Shown in pieces: positions 23,151 to 34,538 of a stretch of DNA of 64,000 bases; the stretch's first letter is position 1, and every line of letters begins with the position of its first letter. The notes under the pieces were generated by a model. That model made no database searches. It was given only the letters and a program-made list of their open reading frames with translations, and had not been told where the DNA came from. A program made the translations under genes and the position numbers. Source of the DNA: Lepidurus packardi (taxonomy: Eukaryota > Arthropoda > Branchiopoda > Notostraca > Triopsidae); NCBI GenBank assembly GCA_023053545.1, contig JAKZAN010000004.1, positions 12,065,235-12,129,234 on the forward strand, given 5' to 3'.

Positions 23151-25892
23151 ATGGGGTGTTGTGGCGGGAAAACGGTGCAAGTGCATCCGCCTGAGGTATT
23201 TCATTGTTGCTATTAACGTGTTCCTGCTTGCTTCTATTTCACTGTTGCGGTTTGCGGGGTTTGCGTACGTGTTCATCTCTTCCTTCAATCCCAAATATGT
23301 TTGTTTGCCTGATAATTTAAATCCTATTTTTATTTGTTAATTTGAAAGACTTAAGTTTGTACTGATGGTGGACTTGTTAGGGTGATCGAAGACCGCCCAT
23401 TCCAGAGCATATGCAAGCAGATAACTTTACAGGGCCTTTGGAAGAACGTTCTTGTCGAGATGTTGTCTTTCTGATCCTTTTTATCGCCTTTTTGGGAGGA
23501 TTGGTAAAGAAAAGAAAAAGGAATCCTTTGCTCGTAATAGCTGTAAATTGATGGTTTTAATAGGGATATGGCCTTGCGTACGCAGTCTTGCGTGGTGATG
23601 TACGTCGAGTTTTACAAGGCTACGATTCACAGGGGGACTTGTGTGGAGTCAAAAACGTGCCCTTAGCCAATGTAACGGGCAGTGGGAAAGATCTGACTAA
23701 CTTGCTTTATTTGGTGCCGGACTACTTGGCTGGGGGCGTGGCGTTGGTGAATTGGCAAGATCCAATTAGTCTAGATCCTTTTCTGCAAATTGGAGCCAAA
23801 AAAAGGACTTGCCAAGCTTCTTGTCCTTCTAATACGTAAGACAATGTCCTCCGCAAGTTCTGCAGAAATGTAGGTCAGATCCTTCCTTCCAGACAAACCT
23901 TCTTAAAGAGATGTCTACCCACCAATGCGACTTCCCAAGCTGCAGTGGGCGTGCTCAAGTCTACCGGCATTTCCGACTTCTTTCAGGTTATTTTTCTTGG
24001 AATCTACAATTAGTGCAAAGCACAATTGGCCCTAAAGCTTTCTAATTCTAAAGCTTTGTAATTTCTTAGGAAGCGTCTTTGGATATACAGTTATGCTGGC
24101 GAGAGATTTTGTACCTCGCTCTCATCTCTTTGGGTAAAATAATTAGTAAAATTAAGTGACAATAATCCGCAGAAATTATTAATTTGTTTTTTGGCTATTG
24201 TAGTCGTAGCTTTGGCAGTTTCATTACTCTTCCGGTTTTTAGCAGGAGTCATCATCTGGTTCATTATGGGCGTAGTTATCCTAGGTTCGCTTGCTGGTAC
24301 CGCCTATTTATGGTTCACGTGGTACCTCATGAAGAAAAGCTTGGATCAACAGAACCCGCCTAGCGACAAAGCCAAAACCGATGTTCGCAACATGATGATT
24401 TACGCGATTATCATGTCAGTCGTTTCTTTCATTCTCGTCCTTATCATTCTGGTCCTTCGTAAGCGAATCCAATTGGCTATCCAATTATTCCACGAGGCTG
24501 GCAAAGCTATACAAAGCATGCCTTTGCTTCTCCTACAACCTTTATGGGTAAACATGTTACATTCTAACTTTTTTTTAAGTCTATTTTGTAGTGTATTTTT
24601 TCTTATTATTTCTATTTATTTAGTTTATATATTTTCTTACTTTAGACGTTTATGTGCTTGTTAATCATCTGTGTGGGATGGGCATGGGGCGTCATATGGA
24701 TTGAGAGTGCTGGCACGCCCACTATAGACGCCCAAGGCTATGTTTTATTCGTTAAAAACGATTTCCTGAAAGTAGTGCGTTGGTACCACGTAATGGCGCT
24801 ACTTTGGACTACGCAGTTCTGTATTGCCTGTCAACATGTAGTCGTAGCTGGAGCAGTAGCAACTTGGTTCTTCTCTCGGTAAAATTGTAACATCCCAAAA
24901 GGAAAAAACATCTGAATTTGTTGGGATTTGTTTTTGAAATGACCTAGAACCAAGAATAAGTTGGGATTGCCCATTTTGAAGGCGATTAGGCGGTTAATCC
25001 GGTACCATTTGGGCTCCGTAGCGTTTGGATCCTTCGTCGTGGCCTTATTCAAACTCCTTCGGCTCATTATGACGTATCTTGAACGTCGGCTGAAAGCTAC
25101 TCCAGGAGGATCTGCTACCTCAGCCTGTTGCTCTTTTTGCATGAAATGCTGCCAGTGTTGTCTCTTTTGCTTCGAAAAGTTCTTAATCTATCTAAACACA
25201 AACGCGTACATCGAAATTGCTATTTATGGCAAGAATTTCTGTCGCTCCGCCCATCGAGCTTTCACGCTGCTGGTCAGCAACGCCTTACGAGTCGCCACGA
25301 TCAATTCCGTCGGCGATTTTGTCTTATTTTTAGGGAAAGCTGCAATTGTCACCGCCGTAGTCTTTATAGGCATCGAGATCATTAAAGTAAGACTGTTTGA
25401 ACCGAGTTTGGGGATCCAACCAATTTATTTTAGATCAAACCTGGAGTACATCATTTATGGGTCCCAGTTTTGGTGGCTGCTTTGTTCTCGTACATCATAG
25501 CGCATTGTTTCATCTCAGTTTATGAGGTATAGACTCCAAGTGCTTTTGTCGCCATCTTGGAAAGCAATGGCGGGGAACCACAGAAGCGGTGACAAAAGGA
25601 CGCCATTTTTCCAAGATGGCGGCTCACACAATTGGTTTAATAGAATACCTTGGAAATTCAGGCTAATCTAATAACTTTGAATTGGCTTATAATTTAGATG
25701 TGCATTGACACAATCTTCCTCTGCTTTTGCGAAGATTGCGAGATGAACGATGGCGTTAATCGGCCGTATTTTATGAGCCGGGGACTAATGGAATTTGTGG
25801 AAAATTCCAGGAAGGCTTTGGAGCTTCTAGGTGAACGTGGCAAACAAGTTGCGCAACCTAAACAACAAGTGTGGACAACGGCGACAGGATAA
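23151..25892 (+). CDS. SLC44A: choline transporter-like protein (SLC44/CTL family)
   Basis: Ten exons (23151-23195, 23381-23503, 23564-23835, 23893-23986, 24070-24133, 24204-24547, 24646-24878, 24948-25386, 25434-25526, 25698-25892) encode 633 residues. The start is the family-like MGCCGGKT. Helix 1 (VVFLILFIAFLGGLGYGLAYA) leads to the long extracellular loop with the paired cysteines CQASCPSN. Several further membrane helices follow. The signature SLC44 block reads GSVAFGSFVVALFKLLR, then cysteine-rich CMKCCQCCLFCFEKF, LNTNAYIEIAIYGKNFC and, near the end, VYEMCIDTIFLCFCEDCE. Vertebrate members carry choline or ethanolamine, or work at mitochondria. Subtype (1/2/3/4/5) was not resolved. Confidence 0.95.
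25548..25623. repeat. inverted repeat with YY1-like CAAGATGGCGGC in SLC44 intron 9
   Basis: An arm at 25548-25572 (GTCGCCATCTTGGAAA then AATGGCG) is the near-exact reverse complement of 25599-25622 (CGCCATT then TTCCAAGATGGCGGC). They are separated by about 26 bases. The right arm contains CAAGATGGCGGC (25612-25623), which fits the YY1 consensus, and the left arm carries most of it in reverse. It could fold as a hairpin in the 171-base intron. Confidence 0.75.
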
Positions 25893-26466
25893 GATTTGTC
25901 CAAGAAAGCGAGATGCTTCTTGGTGCGAGTTCATGTGCCTTATTAGACGTTTGTGCTAACAGCATTCACTATACAGAAACCACCTGTGTTCTTTTTAGTT
26001 TGGTGGCCTTGTATTTTTGCCGTGTAAGTTGTTGTGCACTGAACTTAAGACTGTGATGTAGTTACTTTTAAATATCGCGTGCTCTAAAATTATTTTCTGT
26101 TTTTAAAAGACACGTGTTTTATAAATGTTTGATGTAGTGTTTTGTGTGCAAGGTGAAGTGCCTTTTACGTTTCCGGCAAGGGACTAATATACACAAAAAC
26201 AAATAATTTTATGCTGAAAAATACACTAAGAACTGTTCTTAGCTTATTTTTTACAAATTATTTTAAAATTTATTCTCTGATTTGAACATTCCTCTTTTCC
26301 GCCGTTATGTTTTTGGATTTTTACCTTCCTAGATGGCGTTTGATTTACAAATTTGGTGACTAATCCGGATTATTTGTTTGGCAACAAACATGGAAGCGTG
26401 TATACGAGGTTTTGTTATTGTTTCCCAGCTCTAACTCATTAAATTTCCTATATAGTGCGCTCAGAC
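25893..26466. other. spacer SLC44 / TBC1D20
   Basis: Holds the 3' flank of the SLC44 gene and the TBC1D20 upstream region. ACCTTCCTAGATGGCG at about 26322 is a possible YY1-type ATGGCG site. No coding exon was recognised. Confidence 0.35.
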
Positions 26467-29301
26467 ATGGATCCTCCTAACCTACTAGATAAATTAACTG
26501 TAAAAGACAAGCAGAATAATGAAAATAACGAGAGTACTGTGGCTTCGTGGACTGAAGGTTTTTAATTTAATTTTGTCAACTTTTTATTATAATTTAATTC
26601 GTCTTTTATTTCATTAGATACATTAGTTGTACAGGGTAAGCAGAATATAGATATCAAGAGTACTGTGGCTTCTTCGTTTGAAGGTTTCTAATTAGTTTTT
26701 TAGTTTTTCTATTTAATTTTAATTAAATTCTCTTTTATTTCATTGAAACTGAAGTCACTGCAGTTTCTGTCAGTGAAGTGGAACAAGTATTACACAAAGA
26801 AGACATCGTTAAAACAGCATATGATGTCCCTTACCACACAGAGAGCTTTAACAACAGTAAAATTAACGAATTCCACGAAGAGTCCGAAGAGATGACATTT
26901 GTTCGAGCCAGTTGTGATCCCCAGCCAAATTTAGAGCCTGAAGTGATGTTTACAAGCTTGTTTAAAGACCTTTCTTCAGACTATACTATCCTAAATGAGC
27001 CCGTAAACTCTTGGCAAGAAGAAAAATCCAGACTGATTGAAAAATCCCTTGAATCTGAGCCACATTTAGAAGAAATTCAACGTTTAGCTCGTACCGAAGG
27101 TGGCCTTATTTCCGGTAATTACCACTTTTTAGACAAGAACTCAATTGAAATTTCTGACTCACTTCAGATAGCAGCCGAAAAAAAGCTTGGCCTTTGCTCC
27201 TAGGCGTCTCGTCCGACTCAAGTTTAGGCCAAACGCTTGAAGAAAAAGCTATAGAAACTCATTCCTATTACCAACAGGTCGTCATGGACGTCAGTCGACT
27301 CCTTAAGCGCTTTCCGCCAGGTAATAATGTTGACCTCAAAACGTGGAAACAATCACTAAACCATTTGTCTCTTATCTGATCAGGCTTAAATGACCGACAG
27401 CAGAGCGACCTGCAAACCAAAGTCACACGGCTAGTCGTACAAGTTCTCCACAAGCACCCGCAATTGCATTACTACCAGGTAGATAGAACTTTACGCACAC
27501 TTCCCCTATAGTACTAATAAATAGTATCATTATTTCTTAAAATTTCTAAAATTGAGTACTATTATTGATTCATATACAGGGTTTTCATGATGTAGCGATC
27601 ACTTTGATACTCGTTCTGGGTCCCGAGCTCAGTCTCACGGTTCTGAGTCGGTTAACCGAGACGCATTTAAAAGAGTTTATGGGCCCATCCATGGAACCAG
27701 TCATGCACAAGTTGTATAATGTCCTCATCCTTATTCAACGAGTTGAGCCTCAACTTTACAAGCATCTCATGGTGTAAAAAGGCTTCTTTTCATTCTCAGT
27801 TATTTTTTCTAAATTTTCATACGTTTTTTTTTTTCAATTTAGATCCGAAGTAGGTACCATGTTCTGCTTACCTTGGGTGATTACATGGTTTGGGCATGTT
27901 CTCAACGACTATGATGTAATTGTACGTCTGTATGATTACTTCTTAGCTTCCCCGCCCACTGCACCCTTGTATTTGGCCGCAGCCATAGTCCTTTATAAGA
28001 AAGACGTGTGCTTAGCTGCTCCGTCTGATTTGCCTTCCATGCATCAAATCCTTTCTCAAGTACGTTTTATCTTTTTTTTTCTTGTTTTAAGTCCGAAGTC
28101 CTTGGAATTAGACCAGATTACAGGATCATTTTCTTTGAAAAGGTGAGCGACGATCTTCCTTTTGAAAGTTTGCTGGAAAAGGCCTCTAAGCTAGCAGAAG
28201 AATTCCCAATAAGTAATTTGAAACCTGAAGTAGATCGAATGTAAGTTGTTCTCGATTTTTCGATTTAAAATCGATTTTCTAAATTTAAAATCGATTTTGT
28301 AAATTTAAAATCGATTTTCTAAATTTAAAATCGATTTTCTCGATTTCAAATTTAACATGAGTTATTAGTTATTTTGTTACTATTTTATTAGTATATGTTA
28401 TTGTTTTCACTATTTCTTTATTATTTTAATTTTTTATGTTATAGTAACTTGAAGTAACTTATAGTAACTTGAATAAGTAACTTGAAACCTGAAGTAGATC
28501 GAATGTAAGTTGTTCTCGATTTTTCGATTTAAAATCGATTTTCTAAATTTAAAATCGATTTTCTCGATTTCAAATTTGACATGAGTTATTAGTTATTTTG
28601 TTACTATTTTATTAGTATATGTTATTGTTTTCACTATTTCTTTATTATTTTAATTTTTTATGTTATAGTAACTTGAATAACTCTTACTCTTATAATAATA
28701 ATATTATAATAATAATACTCTTATTTTAATTACTCTTATAGTAACTTGAATAAGTAACTAGAAATCTGAAGTAGATCGAATGTAAGTTGTTCTCGATTTT
28801 TCGATTTAAAATCGATTTTCTCGATCTAAAATTTAACATGAGTTATTAGTTATTTTGTTACTATTTTATTAGTATATGTGATTGTTTTCACTATTTCTTT
28901 ATTATTTTAATTTTGTATGTTATTTTTTAAATATGATATATTATTCATATTATGTTTTAGTATTTAAATACGAATAAAAAATAAAAATATAATAATAAAG
29001 AATTCTTTATTATTATTTTTAATTTTTTTTAATTAGTTACTTATTGTCAATTGTATTATTTCGTTGAAGGATACAAGCCGAGAAAGCGGAAGAAGCGGAG
29101 CGAGAGAAACGGCGTCATCAGATAAAAGTGGCTCGGGCAGTGAAGAAAATGGAGCAAGTTCCATCTCCTGCATGGTTGCAAGTAGCGTTGCCTTTCGTTT
29201 ATTTGCAGCGTCCTTCCCGTTGGTTGACGCTAAGTGTGGGCGTGGCTGTAGCTGCTGTGCTTTACTCGTATCTCAGGCCTTACGACAGTCCCGAATGGTG
29301 A
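26467..29301 (+). CDS. TBC1D20: TBC1 domain family member 20, ER-anchored Rab GAP
   Basis: Nine exons (26467-26557, 26618-26683, 26764-27114, 27168-27320, 27384-27478, 27580-27773, 27843-28059, 28143-28240, 29070-29301) encode 498 residues (human 403). The N-terminal extension is lineage-specific. The TBC domain starts near LARTEGGLISDSSRKKAWPLLLG. It continues with YYQQVVMDVSRLLKRFPPG, HPQLHYYQGFHDVAITL (YQG glutamine finger) and SEVGTMFCLPWVITWFGHVL. The TBC arginine-finger motif IxxDxxR is present here only as VVMDVSRLLKR. A basic coiled region precedes a single C-terminal helix (LTLSVGVAVAAVLYSYL), matching the ER tail anchor. Human TBC1D20 inactivates Rab1 and Rab18. Exons 1 and 2 look like duplicates of each other. 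Confidence 0.94.
28200..28900. repeat. tandem duplication that copies the exon-8 splice donor of TBC1D20
   Basis: The exon-8 end plus donor, GAAGTAGATCGAATGTAAGT, occurs at 28228 (real exon end), 28491 and 28768. Each is followed by TTCTCGATTTTTCGATTT and a run of AAAATCGATTT units, then by TTATTAGTTATTTTGTTAC. The unit is about 263-277 bp. Copies 2 and 3 sit inside the 829-bp intron 8. Confidence 0.9.
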
Positions 29302-29516
29302 TTTTGTTTCAACTTTGCTTTTGTGGTTAGATTTAAATCGGCTGCGTTTTATTTATAATGTAAAGACAAGTAACGTGATGTACGATCTTTTTGCTATTCC
29401 TTTTTATTTGTGGGTTGGCTGTACAGAAATTTTGGGGGAAAGTTGAAAAGGAAAGTATGTAAAATAAGCGAATGGAATGATTAAAAAAAAAGGATTCTTT
29501 ATGTATTAATTATGAA

Positions 29517-29953
29517 TTATTCATGCCGAACGCGGTTTAATGCGACGTAGCTCATCTTAGTTGTTAAATTATGCCATCCTATGGGTCCTAATTCGCAATC
29601 TGCACACGTCAAGTACTTCGTTTCGCCTACGGTGTGTGAAAATCCCACGTTATCGAAATGGAACATGTCTGACACAGCCCAGGCTTCTGTAACGTCTTCA
29701 GTGTCGAATTCTACTGGTTCTGAGGCTTTGTTCTTTGCTTTGGACATCATTTTCGGCAAAGAAACCTGGATATTAAAGCAAAATGTTTCTCAGAAATAGA
29801 AAGTCTCGTTTTTATACATACAACTGGGTGAATTGAACGGGTTGCTATGCCAGGCGATATGATTAAGGAAGAACAATGTGTGCAACGCACTTTAGCACTA
29901 TTTTTACCGCCTTCAGAATCATTTCCAAGTGCTTTTTCGTCGTTAGAAGACAT
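29517..29953 (-). CDS. RABIF: RAB interacting factor (MSS4)
   Basis: Two exons (29953-29822, 29765-29517) encode 126 residues (human 123). The zinc-binding pairs CTHC and CADC are in place. The family core reads AWAVSDMFHFDNVGFSHTVG, then KYLTCADCELGPIGWH, and ends SYVALNRVRHE. A TTG two codons upstream is in frame, but the ATG at 29953 gives the expected length. MSS4 binds nucleotide-free exocytic Rabs (Rab8, Rab10, Rab13) and is now regarded as a holdase-type chaperone rather than a true exchange factor. It converges with TBC1D20; the stops are 215 bp apart. Confidence 0.96.
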
Positions 29954-31148
29954 TTTCAAGCGAATTTCGAGGTTCTATTATGGTTTATCCCGTAGCTCCG
30001 CCTTTAGGCGGTTGTCATGGTAATGTCAACATTTTTTTTGCGCCAACCACAGTGCTTACGCCAATGCGTATCATAGCCATAAAGTAGGCTAAGTAACAGT
30101 TTATTAAGCATGAAATAACAAGTTACTCTCGATTTCTGTTGGACTTTCTCTTTGTACAGTGGATTCCGGTTTGTAGAGCATTACTTTGGCTTTGAATGGG
30201 CGTGAAAAGTGAGACATGAAACCGGAAAACGGCTTCCGTTGCGAACTTCGTGTTTTGGTTAATTTAAACAATAAAAGCACGGTCTTTGTATTTATTTCTA
30301 AATTATTATTTGATTATTTTCAGATGCTGCCAGGACTGCTTTCAATATGCTCTTTGCACGTCGAACTTGCACAGATTTCCTCGAATCTATTGAGGTCTTG
30401 AGAAAACTGTGCGAAATTGATTTACGGAAAAGTATTTACTTTAATCTAAATGAAGAACGCCTGTAATTGAGGTTTTACATTGGAAATAGAAAAGATCCCT
30501 GTTCGCAAAAAAGTGGAAATGAACCCCACCAATGGAAATTTGGGAATTACCCGCTTGTCAATTTCTAGGAAGTAAACTATTTGGTTTTTCTTTTAGTTTT
30601 TTCCACGAATAAAAGGCCCATGTCAATGCAATGGAACTGTGGTTGAATCTCGTCGTTTGTCGCTATTGGTCACACATTCAACGTACCCAAAACCCGGGGA
30701 ATTCCCTCACCACACTCCTTTCAGTTTGGGAATTTAACCTGCGGCAAAGGTGCGTCGCAGAGCCGACAACAGCAAACATGCTTTACTCTAGTACCAAGCC
30801 ATGGCAAGGGCTGCAAGGTCTTAAAACTCAAAACCTTGCTACACTTCCCACGGGTCATTCACTTCCCAGATCATTCGTAACTGTGAAACTGCGTATCTCT
30901 TACAGAATACCTTTGTGCAACTCTTCCTACGACACTTCCTCTTTCTGTGCAATCTTCTGCTGTGTTTTAGGAAACAGAACACGAATTTCCCCTATCTTTA
31001 TCTTATCGCCAAGTTTTCCCCTAAATTCGTAGAAACCACAACAGGAACACGAGAGGAACTAGTGTGGTACTTCAACGTTCCGTGCCTTAATTTAAAACAG
31101 TGTGTGTTTTGTTGAGCGGGAGTCAAGTACAGAACCACACGAGCGAAA
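29954..31148. other. spacer RABIF / SLC7, with weak transcript-like signals
   Basis: No protein is recognisable. At 30319-30323 TTCAG precedes a 140-base open stretch (30324-30465) ending NLNEERL and a stop; ATG 30216 upstream could pair with it, but the phases do not match well. AATAAA occurs at about 30608. A 133-codon frame at 30631-31032 has no family features. The right end probably holds the SLC7 promoter. Confidence 0.3.
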
Positions 31149-33547
31149 ATGTATAATCCGACCTTCAAGGATGACGATTCAGCTGATCCAGGTTTGACCA
31201 ATTTTTTGCCTTTTTTTTAGACCAAGAAATTCTTGCGAAATCTCGGGAATTACAAACAAAAGTTAGATTACCTTTCACGTTGTGCGTGAGAGCCCGTAAA
31301 CCGTCATTATCTGATGTCCTTTTTCCGTGCAAAACCTGTTCTAGGATTGGATAATCACCAAAGAGCGAAAACAAATAACGCGATCCTTGCTGCTTCGGAA
31401 AACGACAAAGGCGATCTCAGTACTGCCGAAGGAGGCGAAACAACCTTTGAAATGCCTCGGAAAGTGGGTCTTATGAGCGGAATCGCTCTAATTGTGGGAA
31501 CCATGATCGGTAATCAAGAACTCCAATTGTATTGTATTGTATCCAATTGTGAATTGTATATTTAATGTTTAATTATACAATTATAATTTTTATTACGTTT
31601 TATAATTATTATAATGTTTAGTTTTATTTGTGTTTTTAACCTTGTATATTAATTTGTAATTGTATATTTAATGTTTAATTTGTATTATACAATTATAATT
31701 TTTATTATGTTTTATAATTATTATAGTGTTTAGTTTTATTTGTGTTTTTAACCTTGTATATTAATTTATAATTGTATATTTAATGTTTAATTTGTATTAT
31801 ACAATTCTAATTTTTAGTATGTTTTATAATTATTATAGTGTTTAGTTTTATTTGTGTTTTTAACCTTGTGTATTAATTTATAATTGTATATTTAATGTTT
31901 AATTTGTATTATACAATTCTAATTTTTATTATGTTTTATAATTACTATAGTATTTAGTTTTATTTATGTTTTTAACCTTTCATTGACTCAGGTTCAGGCA
32001 TCTTCGTATCGCCGGGAGGTTTATTGCGTCATACCGACTCAGTTGGCGTGTCTTTAATCATCTGGGCTGCCTGTGGTGTTTTCTCCTTACTAGGTAAAAA
32101 GAAAAAAAAAAAGAAAAAAAAAAAAAGTGTTTTCAGAGTTTCTTCATATATATTTTCTTGATTTGTTTAGGTGCGTTAGTTTATGCAGATCTTGGGACCA
32201 TGATTCCCAAGTCAGGGGCGGAATACTCTTATTTCTTAGAAGCCTGGGGTTCTAAACACGCTTTCTTTGGTCCTTTACCTGCCTTTTTATACTCCTGGAT
32301 CTCCGTATTGCTATTACGACCATCAGGCTTCGCCATTTTGGTCCTTTCCTTCGCGCAATACACCGTCGAACCTATAGCCGTAGCCATCAACCCCGCGTAT
32401 GCCCACGACGAAGGGTACGCGCCAACCAAGGACATTGTAATCAAAATTGTAGCCACGGTTTGCCTTCTTGTGGTTACAGCGATCAATTGCTTTAGCGCGA
32501 AGCTCGCCACCAAAGTCCAGAACGTTTTTACCGCAGCCAAACTCATCGCGATGGTTATCATTATTGGCGGCGGCATTTACTACGTCGCAGGCGTGGATTC
32601 CTCGCTTTTTATAGACAATTTCCAGTGGCAGGTCTCTCCGAATACTTCGTTTGGAAGTATCGCTACTGCGTTTTACTCAGGGTTGTGGGCTTACGATGGC
32701 TGGAATAATCTCAACTTTGTAACAGAGGAATTGAAGAATCCTAATGTCAACCTCTTCCGGAGTATTATTATCGGCTTGCCGATGGTCACTATTGCGTATC
32801 TATTAGTAAATATCGCATATTTGACTGCCTTAACGCCAGCGGTTATCAAAGGGACAGTAGACGTGGCTAACGCCTGGGGTAGGCAAGTGTTAGGCGTCGG
32901 TTGGTTCCTTATGCCTCTAGCGGTGGCTATTTCAACTTTTGGAGGGGCAAATGGCGGCTGTTTTGCCGGTGGCAGGCTCAATTATGTAGCCGCCCGAGAA
33001 GGCCATCTACCGGGCATTTTGTCATATGTACATGTGAAGTACTTGACTCCAGTGCCTGGTTTGTTATTTTCCGTAAGTCTACTTGAGTTTCTGTTTGAAA
33101 AAAGTTCGAATTAACTTTGTATCTTTTGTTTGGCAGGCGCTCTTGGCATTGTTGATGGTTCTAGTGGGCAATATCTTGGAACTCATTGATTTTTTTGCGT
33201 TTACAGCGTTGATCTTCTACGGAATGGCCAACGCAGTGCATATCATGATGTGTTGTTCTCCGCAAGCTAAGGAAGTGCCACGCCCTGTGCCCATTTCTAT
33301 TGTTTTGTCCATAATTTTCTTGCTGTGTTCTGTGTTTTTAGTCGTGGCACCCATAGTGCAAGACCCCCAATGGGCGTATCTCTATGCTATGTTGTTTTTA
33401 GTAGGGGGTGTGCTCGTTTACGCGCCTTGCGTGTACTACATTTCAAAATTCCCGCCGTGCTGCGAGCGGGGAACCAATCACGTTACGTCTTTCTTGAGAC
33501 GCATGCTCCGAGTGGCGCCATGTTCATCCGAGAAGGATTTCGGTTAG
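31149..33547 (+). CDS. SLC7A: SLC7-family amino-acid transporter (LAT / b0,+AT-like light chain)
   Basis: Five exons (31149-31191, 31345-31509, 31992-32093, 32171-33072, 33137-33547) encode 540 residues. The acceptor of exon 2 is the least certain; a TTTTTTTTAG at about 31212-31221 is an alternative. Helix 1 carries the APC substrate motif [14 protein letters not shown]. The next helices read [19 protein letters not shown] and [20 protein letters not shown], with [16 protein letters not shown] further on, all typical of heteromeric light chains. Twelve membrane segments are expected. Light chains of this kind exchange neutral, cationic or aromatic amino acids, usually disulfide-bonded to an SLC3 heavy chain. 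The exact member was not resolved. Confidence 0.94.
31510..31985. repeat. 112-bp AT-rich tandem repeat filling SLC7 intron 2
   Basis: About four copies of a 111-113 bp unit are marked by TTTTTAACCTTGTATATTAA at about 31634, 31747, 31858 and (altered) 31970. TATTTAATGTTTAATTTG and TATTATACAATT also recur once per unit. The array spans almost the whole intron up to the acceptor. Confidence 0.9.
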
Positions 33548-33917
33548 AGTTAACAGAATCAGTCCGTGACTTTTTTCTATATTAAGGGATTATTATTGTT
33601 TATAATTCCCTTGTTATTCCTGTTTACTGTATTATGTTTTCTTTAAAGAGAAAGTGACTAATATAAACTTGCGTTTCGTTTTCCTCGTGGCGTTTTCCCT
33701 AATCTTCGAAAATCTTGACCGTTGGCTCAACCTTTCACCTCTTCCTTACGATTTCTCCTAAGGTAAAAAGCTATAAAATGACGAAAGACTCTTCACTTTG
33801 ATTCATTTCTGGAAGGTTGTTGTACGACTCCGTTTTTTAAAGTAAGTTTCATTTCATTCACTTTGAGAATTTGGGTTACTAACAAGTTTATTTCTAGTTT
33901 AGATCAAAGGAAACACC
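33548..33917 (+). promoter_or_regulatory. TATA promoter and 5'UTR intron of cysteine-protein gene A
   Basis: TATAAAA is at 33772-33778. About 70 bases further a donor, GTAAGTTTCA at 33841, and an acceptor, TTATTTCTAG ending about 33898, frame a 5'UTR intron that ends some 20 bases before the ATG. The left part is the SLC7 3' flank. Confidence 0.55.
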
Positions 33918-34538
33918 ATGGCAGGCTTAATGGGCGGACCAGTTAGTCTACCAACAGTGTCAGGAAGTGACGGTATACCTTCGGCTGTGGGATCTGGCAT
34001 TTTTTCGGAAGCATTGGATGTGGGTGCGAGTGGAACGCTGGTTGAAGGCGTCCATGTGGCAAAGTTGTTTCCGATCGTCGCAGCATTGCTGCTTTTCATG
34101 ATTAGCGTCAATGTATATGCCAACAGTTTCCGGGACAATGATACCAACGTTTTTATTAACGGTCTGCTAATGGTCTTTCCCTTCATGAAAAAATTCTTGA
34201 AGAATCAGAAACCCAAAGAGTACTACCCCGAATACCCAGAGAACGTTGAGACGCCGTACCAGGAAGGACCTTACCGAAGACGCCGCCGGAACGCAGGCGC
34301 ACCAGATTTCAGCGCGATTTCAAGCCCACGGATGGATCAAATGGCGCGGATTTTGAAAGCAGCTTTGGGATCGGAGCAATGCTGGGATCGCCTAATTTGC
34401 CAAACCGGGGGGTTCTTGAACACGTTTCCGGCTGTAAAGACTGTTTTGGATGTAACCAACCAATTTGCACCACTTGTTTTCCATAATGGAATTGATTGTG
34501 ATCAATTTACTTGTGGTAACTTGCCTGTTAAGAAATGA
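33918..34538 (+). CDS. membrane-anchored cysteine-motif protein A (tandem paralogue 1)
   Basis: A single coding exon of 206 residues. A Gly/Ser-rich N terminus of about 48 residues precedes one hydrophobic helix (KLFPIVAALLLFMISVNVYA, about 49-68). Then come NVFINGLLMVFPFMKKFL, YYPEYPENV and a polybasic RRRRR (120-124) that could be a furin-type cleavage site. The C-terminal module has four cysteines: C155 and C161 in QCWDRLICQTG, C194 and C199 in DCDQFTCG, ending LPVKK. The order matches the next gene. The CxxRxxC pattern is reminiscent of the arthropod DM4/12 type, but I cannot assign it. Function unknown. Confidence 0.8.
   Translation: MAGLMGGPVSLPTVSGSDGIPSAVGSGIFSEALDVGASGTLVEGVHVAKLFPIVAALLLFMISVNVYANSFRDNDTNVFINGLLMVFPFMKKFLKNQKPKEYYPEYPENVETPYQEGPYRRRRRNAGAPDFSAISSPRMDQMARILKAALGSEQCWDRLICQTGGFLNTFPAVKTVLDVTNQFAPLVFHNGIDCDQFTCGNLPVKK

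Noticed and set aside
30631-31115. 133-codon frame upstream of SLC7
   Set aside because: No recognisable features, overlaps the probable promoter, and an alternative frame is equally open.
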